Source of the DNA: Halomarina oriensis
Lineage (GTDB): Archaea > Halobacteriota > Halobacteria > Halobacteriales > Haloarculaceae
Direction: 5' to 3'
NCBI RefSeq assembly: GCF_009791395.1
Contig: NZ_WSZK01000015.1
Coordinates: 310,001-374,000, forward strand
Length of the DNA: 64,000 nucleotides
Part shown: positions 1 through 7,293 of the stretch, in pieces
How positions within the stretch are numbered: the first letter of the stretch is position 1
Layout: every line of letters starts with the position of its first letter
Position numbers and translations under genes: made by a program
The notes under the pieces: generated by a model
Told to the model about the DNA's origin: nothing
Databases searched by the model: none
Seen by the model: only the letters and a program-made list of their open reading frames with translations

Positions 1-466
1 CGCCGACGCCGACGACGAACAGCAGCCCCATCGCGTCCATCACCAGCGAGTACGAGAGGTAGAACGCGCCCGTGAAGAACGACTCCTGACCGAGCAGTTT
101 CGTCCAGATGTCCATGTCGATGGCGAGGATGGTGGTGCCGATGAGCAGCGTCAGGAACCCCCAGAGGATGAACGCGTGCATCACGCCGCCGACGAAGTCG
201 CGGTTGAACTGCTTCTCGTTGGTGAACACCACCTTCGCGGCGCGGGCGATGCGCCCCGGCAGATCGTCGAGTCGCGCGGCGTGGTCCGGTTTGCCGGCGC
301 TGTAGCGTGCGAAGCGGTCGTAGACGCCCCAGAGGAACCAGACGACGGTCACGGCAGCCAGGAAGTAGAACATCGCCTCACCGACCGGCCCGATCTGCCA
401 GAACGTCGGTCGCGTCACCTCCTGCTGGAGCACCACCTCCCCTCCCGCGAGTCCGAAGTTTGTCAT
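1..466 (-). CDS. Membrane-anchored Fe-S oxidoreductase (Hdr/NarI-gamma type), N-terminal part only
   Basis: The gene starts at ATG 466 and runs off the left edge of the window, leaving about 155 codons. The visible part has three hydrophobic segments: residues about 30-50 (MFYFLAAVTVVWFLW), about 95-115 (FILWGFLTLLIGTTILAI) and a third near the edge. Between them lies a basic loop with FTNEKQFNRDFVGGVMHAF. This arrangement is typical of the nitrate-reductase-gamma/HdrE-like cytochrome b module found at the N terminus of haloarchaeal heterodisulfide-reductase-related Fe-S proteins, which pass electrons at the membrane. The Fe-S half is outside the window, so the assignment rests on the membrane part. 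A leaderless promoter fits the chosen start. Confidence 0.6.
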   Translation of the reverse strand, partial: MTNFGLAGGEVVLQQEVTRPTFWQIGPVGEAMFYFLAAVTVVWFLWGVYDRFARYSAGKPDHAARLDDLPGRIARAAKVVFTNEKQFNRDFVGGVMHAFILWGFLTLLIGTTILAIDMDIWTKLLGQESFFTGAFYLSYSLVMDAMGLLFVVGVG

Positions 467-490
467 GGTTTACCAGCGAGGCGACTCGGG

Positions 491-498
491 GTTAAGTG
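491..498 (-). promoter_or_regulatory. TATA box of the oxidoreductase gene
   Basis: CACTTAAC on the minus strand lies 25-32 nt before the ATG at 466. This is the usual spacing for a leaderless haloarchaeal transcript and supports that start. Confidence 0.45.
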
Positions 499-545
499 TT
501 ATCAACGGAACGTCCGCTGTTCGGCGTTTTCTGTCGACCGACCGA

Positions 546-1280
546 CTACACGAGGGACGCGAGAACCGGCGCGAGGGCGGGGGTGAGTGCCCACCCGATT
601 AGTGCCAGTGCGAGGCCGAGCGCCACCGCGTCGGCCGGACCGAACCGAAGCCGGGGGAGCGTCGGGTTCCACGACAGACAGCGTGCGCGCATCGCCAAGG
701 CGAGTCGGTCCGACCGGTCGAACACCCGCCCCAGTCCCGCGACGGCGACGAGTCGTATCCGCTCGTGGACCGGCAACCGGTCGCCGAGTCGCGCTCGCAT
801 CGCCGTCCGCGTCCGGCGGAGGTCCGCCCGCAACACCGTCAGGTACCGCGCCACCAGGCCGACGCAGAGTCCCAGCGCACGACCCGGTTTCCCCGGCACG
901 AGCCACTGGAGCGCCGCCTGTGACTCGCGGGTCGGCGTCGTCCGGACGTACGCCGCGGCGACGAGCACCACGAGCAGCGTCCGGTAGCTGGCGAGCGCCG
1001 GCGCGACGGCCTGTTCGGGAGCCAGCCACGGCGGACCGAGGACGACCACCTCGACCAGCGGGCCGGCGAGCAGGAACGGAACCAGGAGTCGGAGTTCGGT
1101 GAGCGCCTCCCACGGCGCGGTTCGGGCGGCCCACAGACAGCACGCGACGACGCCCGTCCCGACCAGCAGGCCCCGAGGCGACGTGTGAGCGAACGCCGCG
1201 AGCGCGAACCCGACCTGGACGGCGAGTTTCGCCCGCGGGTCGAGGCGGTGTGCCAAGGAGGTGCCAGGGGCGTACATCAC
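546..1280 (-). CDS. ECF transporter transmembrane subunit EcfT (BioN-like)
   Basis: This 244-residue integral membrane protein begins MMYAPGTSLAHRLDPRAKL. The LDPRAK signature is typical of the N terminus of EcfT/CbiQ subunits, and several hydrophobic segments follow (residues 22-55, 60-95, 100-125, C-terminal 210-244). EcfT couples the ATPase subunits to the substrate-binding S component in energy-coupling-factor vitamin importers. Its start overlaps the end of the ATPase gene by 4 nt, and bioY lies just upstream, so the three form one translation-coupled operon. The S component decides the substrate, hence biotin uptake. Confidence 0.88.
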   Translation of the reverse strand: MMYAPGTSLAHRLDPRAKLAVQVGFALAAFAHTSPRGLLVGTGVVACCLWAARTAPWEALTELRLLVPFLLAGPLVEVVVLGPPWLAPEQAVAPALASYRTLLVVLVAAAYVRTTPTRESQAALQWLVPGKPGRALGLCVGLVARYLTVLRADLRRTRTAMRARLGDRLPVHERIRLVAVAGLGRVFDRSDRLALAMRARCLSWNPTLPRLRFGPADAVALGLALALIGWALTPALAPVLASLV

Positions 1281-1981
1281 CGCTCCGGTGGGCGGACGCC
1301 GAACTCGGCGAGACGGTCGGCGACGGCGTCGGGCGGGCCGTCGAGTGCGACCCGTCCCTCCGAGAGGACGACGACGCGGTCGGCGGCCGTCGCCACGTCC
1401 CGCAGGTCGTGGGTGACGACCACGACGCCGGTCCCGCCCTCCTCGAGTCGACGGAGGTGGTCGAGGACCGCCTCGCGTGCCGGCCAGTCGAGGCCCGCGA
1501 ACGGTTCGTCCAGCACGAGATGTGTCGGCTCCATCGCCAGCGCACCGGCGATGGCGACGCGCGCCTGTTCACCCCCGGAGAGTTCGTCGATACGTTCGTC
1601 TTCCCGGCCATCCATCCGGACCGCTCGGAGCGCCGTCTGCCGACGCTCGGCGATGGTCTCGTGAGAGAGACCGAGGTTCGCGGGACCGAACGTCACGTCC
1701 GCACCGACCGTCGCCGCGACGAAGCACTCGCGGGGGTCCTGGAACACCATCGCTACCGACGAGCGAGCGGTGACGGGGTGGTCGGTCACGTCGTCGCCGT
1801 CGACGAGGACCGCCCCCTCGTCGGGCGTCAGCAGGCCGTTGAAGTGTCGGACCAGCGTCGTCTTACCCGACCCGTTCGGACCGGCGACGACGACGAACGC
1901 GCCGTCGTCGAGCGTCAGCGACACGTCGTCGACCGCTCGGGACTCGCCGTAGCGGTGGACCAGCCCCCGTGTCTCTATCAT
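1277..1981 (-). CDS. ECF transporter ATPase (BioM-like)
   Basis: This 234-residue ABC ATPase has all nucleotide-binding motifs in order: Walker A GPNGSGKT (34-41), Q-loop Q80, signature LSGGEQ (133-138), Walker B LVLDEP (154-159) and the switch histidine in VVVTHDL. It powers vitamin import through EcfT. It lies 15 nt after bioY and overlaps ecfT by 4 nt. Only one ATPase gene is present, so it probably forms a homodimer, as in bacterial BioMNY. Confidence 0.92.
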   Translation of the reverse strand: MIETRGLVHRYGESRAVDDVSLTLDDGAFVVVAGPNGSGKTTLVRHFNGLLTPDEGAVLVDGDDVTDHPVTARSSVAMVFQDPRECFVAATVGADVTFGPANLGLSHETIAERRQTALRAVRMDGREDERIDELSGGEQARVAIAGALAMEPTHLVLDEPFAGLDWPAREAVLDHLRRLEEGGTGVVVVTHDLRDVATAADRVVVLSEGRVALDGPPDAVADRLAEFGVRPPER

Positions 1982-1996
1982 CGTCGTGGCACCCGT

Positions 1997-2578
1997 TCAG
2001 TCGAGGGCGACGTCGTCGCTCCGGGCGATGCCCACCGCCGCGACCAGTTTCAGCGCCTCGGCAGGGAGGAAGACGAGCGTCCCGCCGACGATAGCCGCTT
2101 CGAGGCCGAGGCCGCCGAAGTAGACCAACCCGAGCGTGCCGACGGTGTAGATGACGACGACGCCGGCGACCAGCGACCCGACGAGTCGCGGGAGGCCGAC
2201 GTCATCCAGCGAGCGGAGCGACGGCCCGCCGTGTGCGAGGTGGCCGATGACGCCCGCCGCGAGCGGATACGACAGCAGGTAGCCGCCCGTCGGGCCGAAC
2301 AGGACGCCGACACCGGCCGTCGCTCCCGCGAACACCGGCAGTCCGACCGCACCGGCGACGAGGTAGACGGCCATCGACACCGACCCCCAGACCGGCCCGA
2401 GGAAGAGGCCCGCGAGGAACACCGCGAGGACCTGGAGCGTCACCGGTGCGGGCGACAGCGGGTACTCGAACGAGACGAACGCGAACGCACCGGCCAGCGC
2501 GGCGAACAGCGCCACCCGCGCGAGGGCGAGCGCCGTCGCCGCGTCCACGAGGTCGACCGACTGCTCCTGTGTGCTCAT
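1997..2578 (-). CDS. bioY: Biotin transporter S component BioY
   Basis: The protein has 193 residues and about six hydrophobic segments. It carries the BioY hallmark region PLSPAPVTLQVLAVFLAGLFLGP (in part) followed by FGPTGGYLLSYPLAA. BioY binds biotin in the membrane and delivers it through EcfT and the ATPase. It is the first gene of the operon. No biotin biosynthesis genes are seen nearby, which fits a scavenging lifestyle, but that is inference. Confidence 0.92.
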   Translation of the reverse strand: MSTQEQSVDLVDAATALALARVALFAALAGAFAFVSFEYPLSPAPVTLQVLAVFLAGLFLGPVWGSVSMAVYLVAGAVGLPVFAGATAGVGVLFGPTGGYLLSYPLAAGVIGHLAHGGPSLRSLDDVGLPRLVGSLVAGVVVIYTVGTLGLVYFGGLGLEAAIVGGTLVFLPAEALKLVAAVGIARSDDVALD

Positions 2579-2701
2579 GGTCGGCGTGCGTCGTCAACCA
2601 GTGAGTACCCTTCGGTTGACGACGCGTCGGACACCGTCGCCTGCCGACCGGACGAACGTCGGTCGAATACGGGTGAGAGTACGAACTATTCAGGGGGTAG
2701 A

Positions 2702-2710
2702 TTGAAATAC
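2702..2710 (+). promoter_or_regulatory. TATA box of the cmi4-like gene
   Basis: TTGAAATAC lies 28-36 nt before ATG 2738, as expected for a leaderless transcript. An AT-rich patch just upstream (AACTATTCAG) stands out from the GC-rich surroundings. Confidence 0.5.
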
Positions 2711-2737
2711 GTAAGACTCGTTTCGTTTTCACCACTG

Positions 2738-3340
2738 ATGGACGAGAAGACCGCGGAGCTACGCGACATCTTCATCGACGTGACCGACGGGGAGACGGTC
2801 ACCGAGCGCCAGGAGGACGCGCGTGGCTCGCTCACAGAGGACGACGAGCGCATCGACGAGCGCATCGACGACGTCGTCGCCCGGATGCGCGAGCAGTTCG
2901 ACTTCGACACCGACCTCTCGACGGGGACCCTCCGCGAGGTCGCACGGGGCTACCACGACGACGAGGACGACGGCACCATCGCCGAACGAATCGACGTCGA
3001 CGAGGAGACCGTCGTCACCGCCCGCCACGACCTGCACCTGCTGCGTGAGGAGGAGACAGAGGGCCCCTTCGAGCTCTCCCGACTCCGCGAACTGCGCAAC
3101 GACGAGCACGACCGGACCGACGAGGACCTCGCCGCCGAACTCGACACCGACGTCGGGACGCTCCACACCTACAACGCCGTCGTCGACACCCAGAACGAGA
3201 AACGCAGCGTCAACGACCGCTTCGCCGACGAGTTCGCCGAACTGCTGACCGACGCCGACCTGCAGGACCACACCGAGACGGTCAACGACGACGGCCTGGA
3301 GGAGGCGACCGAGGGGATGGAGACGGACGTCTCCTTCTAG
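2738..3340 (+). CDS. Conditioned-medium-induced protein 4 family protein
   Basis: This 200-residue, very acidic soluble protein begins MDEKTAELRDIFIDVTDGET. It resembles the haloarchaeal family annotated as conditioned medium-induced protein 4, first seen in Natrialba as induced at high cell density. The family assignment is from memory of the N-terminal sequence. The middle and C-terminal parts (residues about 75-150) contain two helix-turn-helix-like repeats around DGTIAERIDVDEETV and TDEDLAAELDTDVGTL, so DNA binding is possible. The frame is open further upstream, but the TATA box fixes ATG 2738. A copy of the 3' hairpin element begins 4 nt after the stop. Confidence 0.65.
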   Translation: MDEKTAELRDIFIDVTDGETVTERQEDARGSLTEDDERIDERIDDVVARMREQFDFDTDLSTGTLREVARGYHDDEDDGTIAERIDVDEETVVTARHDLHLLREEETEGPFELSRLRELRNDEHDRTDEDLAAELDTDVGTLHTYNAVVDTQNEKRSVNDRFADEFAELLTDADLQDHTETVNDDGLEEATEGMETDVSF

Positions 3341-3344
3341 TCGA

Positions 3345-3477
3345 CCTTTTATGCACGCGCCGGGTCGCTCCGCGACCCGGCAGTGTAAAAGCTCGAACAA
3401 AAGGATTCCTCGCGGACTCCGCGGTGCTCCGTCCGCTCGTCACCCCGCTCGCTCGTCGCTCCGCGACTCGCTCGCGG
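3345..3477 (+). repeat. 3' hairpin element, copy a (after the cmi4-like gene)
   Basis: Copy a starts 4 nt after a stop codon, on the same strand as the gene. Outer arms CTTTTA (3346-3351) and TAAAAG (3386-3391) enclose a 10-bp GC hairpin: GCCGGGTCGC (3359-3368), loop TCC, GCGACCCGGC (3372-3381). After it comes GCTCGAACAAAAGGATTCC and a GC-rich tail with CTCGTCACCCCGCTC that ends in CTCGCGG. Three other copies occur at 10427-10550, 25537-25670 and 26420-26563. The position suggests a 3'UTR structure or terminator. I know no published name for it. Confidence 0.8.
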
Positions 3478-3563
3478 CACGACCGAGGGCCGCCACCGCT
3501 ACGCGACCGCGACTGCACCGCACCACCCCGAGTTCAAGTACGAACGCGCGACCAGCCATCGCC

Positions 3564-4220
3564 ATGCACGCCGTCTCGGACCTCGCGGTGGCCGCCTACT
3601 GCCCGCGGAAGCTCTACTACCAGCGACGCGACGACGACCCCTACGGCGAACGCGACGAGCGCCACGAACTCCCCTTCAGGTACGACGAACTGCTGGCCCC
3701 CGAGGCGGACCTGAGTGACGAACCCATCGAGGTGTCACCGACCGGGTATCGCTCGAACCTCGGGCAATCTCGTGCACGGGTCGGTCCGACGGCGTTCGAG
3801 GCGCTCTCGGACCCGAGCGACCGGGACGTGTTCGTCGAAGGACGACGTGTGCGAGGAATCGCCCACAAGGTGCTGGAGGAACCGCTCGCACCGTCGCTCG
3901 TCGTCGCCGGCGACCCACCCGAGACGGGCGTCTGGGAGCCACACACCGTCCGAGCGGTCGCGCTGGCCCGTGCACTGGAGTGGGACCGGCAGGAGACCGT
4001 CGAGCGAGCGTACGTCGAGTACGCGACCCACGGCGTGATTCGGGAACTCGAACTGACCGCGAGACGGACGGGTGCGTTCCGGCGAGCGCTACGGACGGCC
4101 GCGAGCATCGACGGGCCACCCGCCCGGACCCGGAACCGCTCGAAGTGCGAGTCCTGCGAGTACCGGGGGAAGTGTGGCGTGAAGACGCGGTCGCTGCGTT
4201 CGATGCTCGGGCTGGGGTGA
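3564..4220 (+). CDS. Cas4-like (DUF83/Dna2-type) PD-(D/E)XK nuclease, solo
   Basis: The product has 218 residues and starts at ATG 3564. N-terminal AAYCPRKLYY (about 11-20) and C-terminal CESCEYRGKC (about 193-202) place four cysteines as in the 4Fe-4S cluster of Cas4 proteins. GIAHKVLEE is in the region of the nuclease core, although acidic catalytic residues cannot be placed with certainty. Cas4 nucleases trim DNA ends, in CRISPR systems during spacer acquisition. No CRISPR repeats or other cas genes are visible here, so this is a stand-alone homologue, perhaps in DNA repair. The upstream spacer holds hairpin element copy a. Confidence 0.72.
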   Translation: MHAVSDLAVAAYCPRKLYYQRRDDDPYGERDERHELPFRYDELLAPEADLSDEPIEVSPTGYRSNLGQSRARVGPTAFEALSDPSDRDVFVEGRRVRGIAHKVLEEPLAPSLVVAGDPPETGVWEPHTVRAVALARALEWDRQETVERAYVEYATHGVIRELELTARRTGAFRRALRTAASIDGPPARTRNRSKCESCEYRGKCGVKTRSLRSMLGLG

Positions 4221-4236
4221 GTCGGACGCGCCGGAG

Positions 4237-4854
4237 TCAGTGTTCGGCCAGCCAGCGCTCGACGGCGTCGGCGTCCTCGCCACGGCGGTGGACCGTCTCC
4301 GCGGCGACGTCGACGACGGTGGACCCGCCGCCGGGTGTCTCACCGGCGTCGAGGACGAGACACGCCTCGTGGATGCTCGCCGCGAGTTCGTCGACCGTCC
4401 GGGCGCTCCCGGTCCCCGAGCGGTTGGCGCTAGTCGCGGTGACGGCCGTCTCCACGCGGTCGAGGAGCGCCAGCGCGACGGGGTGGTCCGGGACCCGCAC
4501 CCCGACGCGGTCACGGCCGGCCGTCAGCACGTCCGGGACGCCCTCGCGGCGCTCGGCGACGAGCGTGACGGGACCGGGCAGGAACGCCTCGGCGAACGCC
4601 CGTTCGCGCTCGGAGAGTCGGACGTAGTCGTCGAGCGCGTCGACGGCGTCGACCGCCAGCGAGACGGGCTTGTCGCGCGAGCGGCCCTTCACCGCGAAGA
4701 CGCGCTCGACGGCAGCCGAGTCGACGGCGTCCGCGCCGAGACCGTACACCGTCTCGGTGGGGTAGACGACACACTCGCCGCGGCGAATCGCGGCGGCCGC
4801 GCTGTCGAGTGCGGACGCCGAGACGGGCAGCGAGTCGGACGAGTCGTCGGCCAT
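4237..4854 (-). CDS. L-threonylcarbamoyladenylate synthase (Sua5/YrdC/TsaC family)
   Basis: This 205-residue protein makes threonylcarbamoyl-AMP from threonine, bicarbonate and ATP for the t6A37 modification of ANN-decoding tRNAs. It shows the family landmarks YPTETVYGLGADA (about 32-44), VKGRSRDKPVSL (about 54-65) and TATSANRSG (about 139-147). It is a YrdC-only short form without the Sua5 C-terminal domain. ATG 4854 is chosen because the family begins close to the YPTETVYGLG motif. The peroxiredoxin homologue ends up 8 nt away on the same strand, so the two may be cotranscribed. Confidence 0.9.
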   Translation of the reverse strand: MADDSSDSLPVSASALDSAAAAIRRGECVVYPTETVYGLGADAVDSAAVERVFAVKGRSRDKPVSLAVDAVDALDDYVRLSERERAFAEAFLPGPVTLVAERREGVPDVLTAGRDRVGVRVPDHPVALALLDRVETAVTATSANRSGTGSARTVDELAASIHEACLVLDAGETPGGGSTVVDVAAETVHRRGEDADAVERWLAEH

Positions 4855-4862
4855 GCGTCGGT

Positions 4863-5372
4863 TCAGACGTGGTCCGCGATGGCGGTTTCGACCTCGTCGT
4901 ACTCGGGGAAGTCGGGCCACTCGCTGGCGACCCACGCGTACCGAATCGTCCCCTCGGTGTCGACGAGGAAGACGGCGGGCCAAGGCTCGCGGACGCCTTC
5001 CATCCCGTCGAGTTCCCAGTCGATGCCGAACTGCTCGGCGACGCCCGCACCGGGGTCCGAGTAGAGCCGCGAGTCGATACCGCGCTCCTCGATGAGCGTC
5101 TTGTGCTCGTACGGCGAGGAGACGGAGACGCCGACCACCTCCAGACGCTCTTGCCACTCGCGGTCACGAATCTCGTTCCAGATGTACGTCGCCGGGAACG
5201 CACCGTCCATCGGGTGGAAGACGAGCAGGACGGGGCCGTCCGCGTAGAGGTCCGAGAGCGCGACGTTCTCCCAGAACTCCTCGTCGACGAGCGGGCGGGT
5301 GAAGTCGGGGACGGTGTCGCCCACCTCGGGGTGGTCGACGTCGGGGAGGTCGACGACGTCGAAGTCGACCAT
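4863..5372 (-). CDS. Peroxiredoxin-fold (AhpC/TSA-like) protein without cysteine
   Basis: The 169-residue protein has a thioredoxin-fold redoxin layout: VGDTVPDFTRPLVDE, then GPVLLVFHPMDGAFPATYIW, then WPAVFLVDTEGTIRYAW. In peroxiredoxins the second block carries the peroxidatic cysteine after PxxxT. Here the stretch reads FPATYIWNE, and the whole protein contains no cysteine at all. It therefore cannot be a classical peroxidase. It directly adjoins a glutaredoxin-like gene (no gap at 5372/5373), so a redox-linked binding or chaperone role is possible. That role is inference. Confidence 0.75.
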   Translation of the reverse strand: MVDFDVVDLPDVDHPEVGDTVPDFTRPLVDEEFWENVALSDLYADGPVLLVFHPMDGAFPATYIWNEIRDREWQERLEVVGVSVSSPYEHKTLIEERGIDSRLYSDPGAGVAEQFGIDWELDGMEGVREPWPAVFLVDTEGTIRYAWVASEWPDFPEYDEVETAIADHV

Positions 5373-5642
5373 CTACGCGCTCACCCCGTCGCCCTCGACG
5401 TAGGTCGCTTCGAGGTAGTCGACGATGTTGGCGCTCTCGGACATCGTGACGCCGGTGTTCTCGTCGACGATGGCCGGGACGGTCCGTTTCCCGGAGATGC
5501 GTTTGACGACGTTGCGGTCGGCGTGCATCGGTTCGACGAACCGCGAGCGGTACGGGATGTCGTTGTCCTGGAGCACGCGGACGACGCGTTCACAGAACGG
5601 GCACGCCTGCAACCGGTAGAGCGTGATCGCCGGGTCACTCAT
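5373..5642 (-). CDS. Glutaredoxin-like protein with CPFC motif
   Basis: This 89-residue thioredoxin-fold protein starts MSDPAITLYRLQACPFCERV. The CPFC active site (about residues 14-17) is followed by the cis-proline segment KRTVPAIVDENTG and the helix SESANIVDYLEATY, as in GST-N/glutaredoxin proteins. The upstream frame is open to 5714, but ATG 5642 gives the family's normal N terminus. The stop codon touches the next start, so the gene pair is translationally coupled with the cysteine-free peroxiredoxin homologue. Confidence 0.85.
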   Translation of the reverse strand: MSDPAITLYRLQACPFCERVVRVLQDNDIPYRSRFVEPMHADRNVVKRISGKRTVPAIVDENTGVTMSESANIVDYLEATYVEGDGVSA

Positions 5643-5738
5643 ACCTCGACGGACGGCCGAGACACCCCTAAGCGTGTCGCCCTCGTGTACGGGTGGCGAC
5701 GGGCCGTGAGCCACCGACCGTGGGGTTCCATGACAACG

Positions 5739-5746
5739 TTTAATCT
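5739..5746 (+). promoter_or_regulatory. TATA box of the DUF21-CBS gene
   Basis: GTTTAATC lies 26-33 nt before ATG 5772. It argues for that start and against the in-frame upstream ATG, whose coding region would span the box. Confidence 0.5.
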
Positions 5747-5771
5747 CCCTCCCACGGAAATCTCCGCGTTA

Positions 5772-7196
5772 ATGGGCCATAGTCTTTCGACAGTGCTCTC
5801 TTCCACCTCGCCCGGTTCGCTAGGTATCCCACCCGACCTCATCACGGTGGCCGCTCAGGCCAGCAACGTCGACATCCTCGGTTTCGAACTCACCCCGACG
5901 ATGTTCGCGGCGCTCGGGGTCGGCATCATCACCGTCCTCATCGCGCTGTCGGGGTTCTTCTCCTCCTCGGAGATAGCCATGTTCTCGCTGGCCTCTCATC
6001 GCGTCGAGAAACTGGCAGAGTCCGGATCGTCGGCCGGACTGACCCTCAAGAGCCTCAAGGAGGACCCTCATCGCCTGCTCGTCACCATCCTCGTGGGGAA
6101 CAACCTCGTCAACATCGCCATGTCCTCCATCACGACGGGACTGCTGGCGTTCTACGGGTTCGACGGGGCGAGGGGCGTCGCCATCTCGACGTTCGGTATC
6201 ACCGCGCTCGTCCTGCTGTTCGGCGAGAGCGCACCGAAGTCCTACGCCATCGAGAACACCGAGAGCTGGGCGATGCGCGTCTCGCGGCCGCTGAAACTCG
6301 CCGAGTACGTCCTGCTCCCACTCGTCATCACCTTCGACTTCCTCACGCGGACGGTCAACCGCGTCACCGGTGGCCAGAGTGCCATCGAGACGTCCTACGT
6401 CACCCGACAGGAGATACAGGACATCATCGAGACGGGCGAACGCGAGGGCGTCCTCGACGAGGAGGAACGCGAGATGCTCCAGCGTACCCTCCGGTTCAAC
6501 GACACCATCGCCAAGGAGGTGATGACGCCGCGTCTCGACATGACCGCCATCGACAAGGACTCGACCATCGACGACGCCATCAGCCAGTGCATCGAGTCGG
6601 GGCACGCCCGTCTGCCCATCTACGAGGGGAGCCTCGACAACGTCATCGGAACGGTCCACATCCGCGACCTGGTTCGTGACCTGAACTACGGCGAGCACGA
6701 GGAACTCGAACTCGACGACCTCGTCGAACCGACGCTCCACGTCCCCGAGTCGAAGAACGTCGACGAACTCCTCCGGGAGATGCGGGACAACCGCGTCCAC
6801 CTCGTCATCGTCATCGACGAGTTCGGGACCACGGAGGGCCTCGTCACGATGGAGGACCTCACCGAGGAGATCGTCGGCGAGATTCTGGAGGGTGGAGAGG
6901 ACGAACCCATCGACTTCGTCGACGAGGAGACCGTCATCGTCCGCGGCGAGGTCAACATCGACGAGGTCAACGAGGCGCTCGACATCGACCTCCCCGAGGG
7001 CGAGGAGTTCGAGACCATCGCCGGGTTCATCTTCAACCGCGCGGGCCGACTGGTCGAGGAAGGCGAGGAGATCACCTACGACGGCGTCGTCATCCGCGTC
7101 GAACAGGTCGACAACACCCGCATCATGAAGGCCCGTCTCACGACCGAGGGCGTCGTCGAGGGCGAGACGGAAGCCGGGGCGCAGAACGACGACTGA
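5772..7196 (+). CDS. DUF21/CNNM-CBS-CorC_HlyC membrane protein (hemolysin C family)
   Basis: The 474-residue protein has a DUF21 transmembrane region (about 40-215, including GFFSSSEIAMFSLASHRVEKLAESG), a CBS-domain pair (about 255-375, VMTPRLDMTAIDKDSTI and the VIVIDEFGTTEGLVTMEDL segment) and a C-terminal CorC/HlyC domain (about 385-470). Members of this family are thought to export or balance Mg2+ or Co2+, with CBS domains sensing adenine nucleotides. It stands alone, with a clear leaderless promoter. Confidence 0.9.
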   Translation: MGHSLSTVLSSTSPGSLGIPPDLITVAAQASNVDILGFELTPTMFAALGVGIITVLIALSGFFSSSEIAMFSLASHRVEKLAESGSSAGLTLKSLKEDPHRLLVTILVGNNLVNIAMSSITTGLLAFYGFDGARGVAISTFGITALVLLFGESAPKSYAIENTESWAMRVSRPLKLAEYVLLPLVITFDFLTRTVNRVTGGQSAIETSYVTRQEIQDIIETGEREGVLDEEEREMLQRTLRFNDTIAKEVMTPRLDMTAIDKDSTIDDAISQCIESGHARLPIYEGSLDNVIGTVHIRDLVRDLNYGEHEELELDDLVEPTLHVPESKNVDELLREMRDNRVHLVIVIDEFGTTEGLVTMEDLTEEIVGEILEGGEDEPIDFVDEETVIVRGEVNIDEVNEALDIDLPEGEEFETIAGFIFNRAGRLVEEGEEITYDGVVIRVEQVDNTRIMKARLTTEGVVEGETEAGAQNDD

Positions 7197-7293
7197 ACCC
7201 CTCGACAGTTCGCGGCTCTCACGTCTCACGGTTCTCTCATAGCACTCTCACGGCACTCTCGGGGCCGACCGCCGCCGGCCCACGCTGCGTCGC

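Noticed and set aside
1250-2737. Long upstream extension of the cmi4-like frame through bioY and the ECF ATPase genes
   Set aside because: The extension is antisense to clear transporter genes, and a TATA box at 2702-2710 fixes the start at 2738.
3341-3563. Possible CRISPR array beside the Cas4-like gene
   Set aside because: Only one palindromic element is present, with no regular spacing of identical repeats. It belongs to the 3' element family.
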